Assembly: GCF_019104725.1 (NCBI RefSeq)
Contig: NZ_JAHRXF010000003.1
Span: 239,963 to 303,962 of the forward strand
DNA: 64,000 nucleotides
From: Streptomyces corallincola
Lineage (GTDB): Bacteria; Actinomycetota; Actinomycetes; Streptomycetales; Streptomycetaceae
Direction of reading: 5' to 3'
In this document: in pieces, positions 60,078 to 64,000 of the stretch
Layout: each line of letters begins with the position of its first letter
Numbering within the stretch: the first letter of the stretch is position 1
Notes under the pieces: generated by a model
Database searches by the model: none
Told to the model about the DNA's origin: nothing
Seen by the model: the letters and a program-made list of their open reading frames with translations, nothing else
Position numbers and translations under genes: made by a program

Positions 60078-60806
60078 GTGACCACCCCCGAGCCGCTCAC
60101 CCTGCGCGGTGACGTCACCGTCGAACTCGTGAAGTCCAGCGCCTCCGACGCCGACGTCCTCTTCGCCGCCCGCGTCTCCACCCTCGGCGAGCAGTCCCTG
60201 GACGAACTCAAGAAGGACCCCGAGCGCTCGAAGGGCCTCATCAACTACCTGGTCCGCGACCGCCACGGCAGCCCCTTCGAGCACAACTCGATGACCTTCC
60301 TGATCAGCGCCCCGATCTTCGTCTTCCGCGAGTTCATGAGGCACCGGGTGGGCTGGTCGTACAACGAGGAGTCCGGGCGCTACCGCGAGTTGAGCCCGGT
60401 CTTCTACGTCCCCGACGCCTCCCGCAAGCTCGTCCAGGAGGGACGGCCCGGCAAGTACGTCTTCGTCGAGGGGACCCCGGCCCAGCGGGAGGCCGTCGGC
60501 AGCACCCTCGCGGAGTCCTACGAGCAGGCGTACACCGCGTACCAGAAGCTCCTCGCCGAAGGTGTCGCCCGTGAGGTCGCGCGGGCCGTGCTGCCCGTCG
60601 GACTGTTCTCGTCGATGTACGCCACCTGCAACGCGCGCTCGCTGATGCACTTCCTGGGGCTGCGGACCCAGCACGAGCTGGCCCGGGTGCCGTCGTTCCC
60701 GCAGCGGGAGATCGAGATGGTGGGGGAGAAGATGGAGGAGGAGTGGGCGAAGCTGATGCCGCTGACCCACGCCGCCTTCAACGCCAACGGCCGCGTGGCG
60801 CCGTAG
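60078..60806 (+). CDS. thyX: FAD-dependent thymidylate synthase
   Basis: 242 residues from GTG at 60078 with GGGAAGGA five bases upstream; in-frame ATGs at 60063 and 59979 are less well supported, and a TACAGT -10-like box at 60035 favours the short form. Makes dTMP from dUMP with FAD and methylenetetrahydrofolate. The ThyX signature RHRVGWSYNEESGRY is at 88-102; C-terminal ATCNARSLMHFLGLRTQHE. Cytoplasmic tetramer. Confidence 0.96.
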   Translation: MTTPEPLTLRGDVTVELVKSSASDADVLFAARVSTLGEQSLDELKKDPERSKGLINYLVRDRHGSPFEHNSMTFLISAPIFVFREFMRHRVGWSYNEESGRYRELSPVFYVPDASRKLVQEGRPGKYVFVEGTPAQREAVGSTLAESYEQAYTAYQKLLAEGVAREVARAVLPVGLFSSMYATCNARSLMHFLGLRTQHELARVPSFPQREIEMVGEKMEEEWAKLMPLTHAAFNANGRVAP

Positions 60807-60888
60807 CCGGTCCGTTCGGGCGCGTCGCCGCGAAGCCTTGTTCCCCCTCCGGAACGGATGTACGGATCAGCCCGGCGAAGTGTCCGTA

Positions 60889-60918
60889 TTGCGGCATTTG
60901 GAGAAGTTCATCTAGCCT
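60889..60918 (+). promoter_or_regulatory. candidate dapA promoter
   Basis: -35 TTGCGG, 18-base spacer, -10 TAGCCT (60913-60918), upstream of the hairpin at 60930. Confidence 0.4.
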
Positions 60919-60929
60919 GATCGAACGGA

Positions 60930-60967
60930 CCCGGCACTGCTTGAACCCCCGAGCAGGCAGTGCCGGG
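60930..60967 (+). terminator. hairpin between thyX and dapA
   Basis: 11-bp perfect inverted repeat CCCGGCACTGC / GCAGTGCCGGG. It is either the thyX terminator or, if the promoter at 60889 is real, a 5' hairpin of the dapA mRNA. Confidence 0.55.
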
Positions 60968-61040
60968 CTCCTTGTTCACCCAGACTTTCCCGGCCCCCCT
61001 AGGGCCTCCCTCGCCGTTCGCACCGAGTAGCGTGTCACTC

Positions 61041-61940
61041 ATGGCTCCGACCTCCACTCCGCAGACCCCCTTCGGGCGGGTCCTCACCGCCATGATCACG
61101 CCCTTCACGGCGGACGGCGCACTCGACCTCGACGGCGCGCAGCGGCTCGCCGCCCACCTGGTGGACGCGGGCAACGACGGCCTGATCGTCAACGGCACGA
61201 CCGGCGAGTCGCCCACCACGAGTGACGCGGAGAAGGCGGATCTCGTCCGCGCGGTCGTGGAGGCCGTCGGGGACCGCGCGCACGTCGTGGCCGGAGTCGG
61301 CACCAACGACACCCGCCACAGCGTCGAGCTGGCCCGTACGGCGGAGCGCATCGGCGCCCACGGCCTCCTGGTCGTCACGCCGTACTACAACAAGCCCCCG
61401 CAGGAGGGCCTGCTGCGCCACTTCACCACCGTCGCGGACAGCACCGGTCTCCCGGTCATGCTCTACGACATCCCCGGCCGCAGCGGGGTGCCCATCACCA
61501 CCGAGACCCTGGTCCGGCTCGCCGAGCACCCGAGGATCGTCGCCAACAAGGACGCCAAGGGCGACCTCGGCCGTGCGGGCTGGGCCATCGCGCAGTCCGG
61601 TCTCGCCTGGTACTCCGGCGACGACATGCTGAACCTGCCGCTGCTCTCCGTGGGCGCGGTCGGCTTCGTCTCCGTCGTCGGCCACGTCGTCACCCTCGAC
61701 CTGCGCGCCCTCGTGGAGGCCTACACCTCGGGCGACGTCGTCAAGGCCACCGAGATCCACCAGAAGCTGCTGCCGGTCTACACGGGTATGTTCCGTACTC
61801 AGGGTGTCATGACGACCAAGGCCGCCCTCGCCCTCCAGGGGCTCCCGGCCGGCCCCCTGCGCGCGCCGATGATCGAGTGCTCGCCCGAGGAGGTCGCGCA
61901 GCTCAAGATCGATCTTGCCGCCGGCGGGGTACAGCTCTGA
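61041..61940 (+). CDS. dapA: 4-hydroxy-tetrahydrodipicolinate synthase
   Basis: 299 residues. Condenses pyruvate and aspartate semialdehyde, first committed step to diaminopimelate and lysine. TIM-barrel family motifs: GTTGESPTTSDAEK (pyruvate site), VVTPYYNKPPQEG, MLYDIPGRSGVPI, and the Schiff-base lysine in IVANKDAKGDL. The ATG at 61041 is the accepted start. A TIM-barrel aldolase of usual length. Palindromic hairpins separate it from rnj. Confidence 0.97.
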   Translation: MAPTSTPQTPFGRVLTAMITPFTADGALDLDGAQRLAAHLVDAGNDGLIVNGTTGESPTTSDAEKADLVRAVVEAVGDRAHVVAGVGTNDTRHSVELARTAERIGAHGLLVVTPYYNKPPQEGLLRHFTTVADSTGLPVMLYDIPGRSGVPITTETLVRLAEHPRIVANKDAKGDLGRAGWAIAQSGLAWYSGDDMLNLPLLSVGAVGFVSVVGHVVTLDLRALVEAYTSGDVVKATEIHQKLLPVYTGMFRTQGVMTTKAALALQGLPAGPLRAPMIECSPEEVAQLKIDLAAGGVQL

Positions 61941-61990
61941 CAACAGACTTGGCACCACCCGAGCTTCACAACCGAATCCACAACAGAACA

Positions 61991-62010
61991 GGCGGGCACC
62001 GGTGCCCGCC
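61991..62010. terminator. 20-bp perfect palindrome after dapA
   Basis: GGCGGGCACCGGTGCCCGCC folds into an 8-bp stem with a CCGG loop. It follows the dapA stop by 50 bases and is a plausible dapA terminator. Confidence 0.6.
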
Positions 62011-62047
62011 ACCCCACCCAGACAACTGCTCACGCACGAACGTCATG

Positions 62048-62078
62048 CGCGCCACGTACCGGACCGGTACGTGGCGCG
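62048..62078. promoter_or_regulatory. 15-bp perfect inverted repeat in the rnj leader
   Basis: CGCGCCACGTACCGG, central A, CCGGTACGTGGCGCG. Its right edge is 19 bases before the rnj TTG start and close to the ribosome site, so either an operator or an mRNA hairpin controlling rnj translation or decay. Confidence 0.6.
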
Positions 62079-62097
62079 TGTGGTTGAGGAGACACTT

Positions 62098-63783
62098 TTG
62101 AGTCATCCGCACCCTGAACTCGGACGGCCCCCGGCGCTGCCCGCCGGTGGTCTCCGGGTCACCCCGCTCGGCGGTCTCGGCGAGATCGGCCGCAACATGA
62201 CGGTCTTCGAGTACGACGGCCGCCTGCTCATCGTTGACTGCGGCGTGCTCTTCCCCGAGGAGGAGCAGCCCGGCATCGACCTGATCCTGCCGGACTTCAC
62301 GTCCATCCGGGACCGCCTGGACGACATCGAGGGCATCGTCCTCACGCACGGCCACGAGGACCACATCGGCGGCGTCCCCTACCTGCTCCGCGAGAAGCCG
62401 GACATCCCGCTGATCGGCTCCAAGCTGACCCTCGCCCTCATCGAGGCCAAGCTCCAGGAGCACCGCATCCGTCCGTACACCCTGGAGGTGGCGGAGGGAC
62501 AGCGCGAGCGGGTCGGCCCGTTCGACTGCGAGTTCATCGCGGTCAACCACTCCATCCCGGACGCCCTCGCGGTCGCCATCCGCACACCGGCGGGGATGGT
62601 CGTGCACACCGGCGACTTCAAGATGGACCAGCTCCCGCTGGACAACCGCCTCACCGACCTGCACGCGTTCGCGCGGCTGAGCGACGAGGGCATCGACCTC
62701 CTGCTCACCGACTCGACCAACGCCGAGGTCCCCGGCTTCACGGCCCACGAGCGGGACATCTCCAGCGTGCTGCGCCAGGTCTTCAGCGCCGCCCGCAAGC
62801 GGATCATCGTGGCGAGCTTCGCCAGCCATGTGCACCGCATCCAGCAGATCCTGGACGCGGCCCACGAGCACGGCCGCCGGGTCGCCTTCGTCGGCCGCTC
62901 GATGGTCCGCAACATGGGCATCGCCCGCGACCTCGGCTACCTCAAGGTCCCGCCGGGCCTGGTGGTGGATGTCAAGACGCTGGACGACCTCCCCGACCAC
63001 CAGGTCGTGCTGGTCTGCACCGGCTCCCAGGGCGAGCCGATGGCCGCGCTGTCCCGGATGGCCAACCGCGACCACCAGATCCGCATCGTGGACGGCGACA
63101 CGGTCATCCTGGCCTCGTCGCTGATCCCCGGCAACGAGAACGCGGTGTACCGCGTGATCAACGGCCTGACCCGGTGGGGTGCCAACGTCGTCCACAAGGG
63201 CAACGCCAAGGTCCATGTCTCCGGCCACGCCTCCGCGGGCGAACTGCTGTACTTCTACAACATCTGCCGCCCGCGGAACCTGATGCCGGTGCACGGCGAA
63301 TGGCGCCACCTGCGCGCCAACGCCGAACTCGGCGCGCTGACCGGCGTCCCGCACGACCGGATCGTCATCGCCGAGGACGGCGTCGTCGTCGATCTCGTCC
63401 AGGGCAAGGCCAAGATCGTCGGCAAGGTCCAGGCCGGTTACGTCTACGTGGACGGCCTCTCCGTCGGTGACGTCGGTGAACCCGCCCTCAAGGACCGCAA
63501 GATCCTCGGGGACGAGGGCATCATCTCGGTGTTCGTGGTCGTGGACGCCTCCACGGGCAAGATCACCGGCGGCCCGCACGTCCAGGCACGCGGGTCAGGC
63601 ATCGACGACTCGGCGTTCGCCGCGGTCCTCCCCAAGGTCACCGAAGTGCTGGAGCGCTCGGCGCAGGACGGTGTGGTCGAACCGCACCAGCTCCAGCAGC
63701 TGATCCGCCGCACCCTCGGCAAGTGGGTGTCGGACAACTACCGCCGTCGGCCGATGATCCTGCCGGTCGTGGTGGAGGTCTGA
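62098..63783 (+). CDS. rnj: ribonuclease J
   Basis: 561 residues from TTG at 62098 with TGAGGAGA ahead; this length agrees with the S. coelicolor RNase J as I recall it. Metallo-beta-lactamase/beta-CASP ribonuclease with 5'-3' exo- and endonuclease activity. Zinc motif HGHEDH (H84, H86, D88, H89); VAVNHSIPDA, HTGDFKMD, beta-CASP ASFASHVHRI, GSQGEPMAALSRMA, and KVHVSGHASAGELLYF follow. C-terminal domain ends at a strong terminator. Confidence 0.95.
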   Translation: MSHPHPELGRPPALPAGGLRVTPLGGLGEIGRNMTVFEYDGRLLIVDCGVLFPEEEQPGIDLILPDFTSIRDRLDDIEGIVLTHGHEDHIGGVPYLLREKPDIPLIGSKLTLALIEAKLQEHRIRPYTLEVAEGQRERVGPFDCEFIAVNHSIPDALAVAIRTPAGMVVHTGDFKMDQLPLDNRLTDLHAFARLSDEGIDLLLTDSTNAEVPGFTAHERDISSVLRQVFSAARKRIIVASFASHVHRIQQILDAAHEHGRRVAFVGRSMVRNMGIARDLGYLKVPPGLVVDVKTLDDLPDHQVVLVCTGSQGEPMAALSRMANRDHQIRIVDGDTVILASSLIPGNENAVYRVINGLTRWGANVVHKGNAKVHVSGHASAGELLYFYNICRPRNLMPVHGEWRHLRANAELGALTGVPHDRIVIAEDGVVVDLVQGKAKIVGKVQAGYVYVDGLSVGDVGEPALKDRKILGDEGIISVFVVVDASTGKITGGPHVQARGSGIDDSAFAAVLPKVTEVLERSAQDGVVEPHQLQQLIRRTLGKWVSDNYRRRPMILPVVVEV

Positions 63784-63804
63784 CACTCCGTCGGCTGTGC
63801 ACCC

Positions 63805-63844
63805 GGAGCGGGGCCCCTCGATTTGCATCGGGGCGCCCCGCTCC
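63805..63844 (+). terminator. hairpin terminator after rnj
   Basis: Long inverted repeat GGAGCGGGG...CCCCGCTCC with inner CCCCTCGAT / ATCGGGG arms. Confidence 0.8.
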
Positions 63845-63919
63845 AGTACGTTTACGGCTCCACCCCACCGGGAACCCCAGGGCCTCGCGCCCCGGACAAC
63901 GGTGAACCGGAGCGGGTGG

Positions 63920-64000
63920 AAATTCCGACTCAGAACTTCTGATAAAGTCGGAACCGCCGGAAAGGGAAACGCGAAAGCGGAAACCTGGAAAGCACCGAGT
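63920..64000 (+). promoter_or_regulatory. likely upstream leader/promoter of an rRNA operon (16S beyond the window)
   Basis: TTCTGATAAAGTCGGAACCGCC followed by purine-rich GAAAGGGAAACGCGAAAGCGG and CTGGAAAGCACCGAG resembles the tandem promoter/leader sequence upstream of Streptomyces 16S rRNA genes, recognised from memory. No -35/-10 was assigned with confidence. Confidence 0.55.

Noticed and set aside
60930..60967. tRNA-like fold between thyX and dapA
   Set aside because: Only one stem of 11 bp; no cloverleaf arms or CCA-type acceptor context.

Overview
The window is chromosomal DNA of a Streptomyces or close relative. Base composition is very GC-rich, with strong third-position GC bias, frequent GTG/TTG starts and GC-rich hairpin terminators. 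The gene order dxr, site-2 protease, ispG, proS, rimP-nusA-ylxR-infB-DUF503-rbfA-truB, ribF, type VII secretion (ESX) genes, rpsO-pnp, dapB, thyX, dapA, rnj is, from memory, the streptomycete order. All functional calls come from reading the proteins and motifs; no database search was run.

Layout. (1) 1-3.7 kb: the end of a PucR-type regulator, an aldehyde dehydrogenase, and a convergent secreted lamin-tail protein. (2) 3.9-7.9 kb: two MEP isoprenoid genes (dxr, ispG) flanking an intramembrane protease. (3) 8.1-13.4 kb: two GNAT acetyltransferases, proS, and three minus-strand genes: an APH(6)-like kinase that has lost its catalytic residues, a DUF4439 ferritin-like protein, and a lipoprotein. 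(4) 13.6-20.7 kb: the translation/transcription operon rimP-nusA-ylxR-infB followed by DUF503-rbfA-truB. (5) 21.0-26.2 kb: a 1313-residue fusion of a protease-like domain, a P-loop NTPase and helical repeats, then ribF. (6) 26.2-52.6 kb: an ESX-type secretion locus.

The ESX locus holds the core parts eccB, eccC (one chain, three ATPase domains), eccD and eccE. It also has two mycosin proteases, two WXG100 proteins, an EspI-like MinD/ParA ATPase with long disordered flanks, and an EspB-like PPE-type protein. Two modules look like secreted-effector cassettes: 35.36-37.54 kb on the plus strand and 43.07-46.47 kb on the minus strand. Each has a small helical WXG-like protein, a large protein with a WxG-type N-terminus and a glycine-rich C-terminus, and a small possible partner (a lipoprotein in the second). 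These are the best candidates for undescribed biology. No EccA is present.

(7) 52.6-64 kb: DUF397 protein, rpsO-pnp, an M16 peptidase, dapB, small membrane proteins, thyX, dapA and rnj. Two perfect inverted repeats lie between dapA and rnj. After the rnj terminator the last ~80 bases resemble the upstream leader of a Streptomyces rRNA operon, so a 16S gene probably lies just outside the window.

The clearest regulatory DNA is a set of strong bidirectional hairpin terminators between convergent genes, a good housekeeping-type promoter at 38516-38544 in front of the esx operon, 22-bp-spaced GTTCACGAC repeats before ispG, and short direct repeats between rpsO and pnp.
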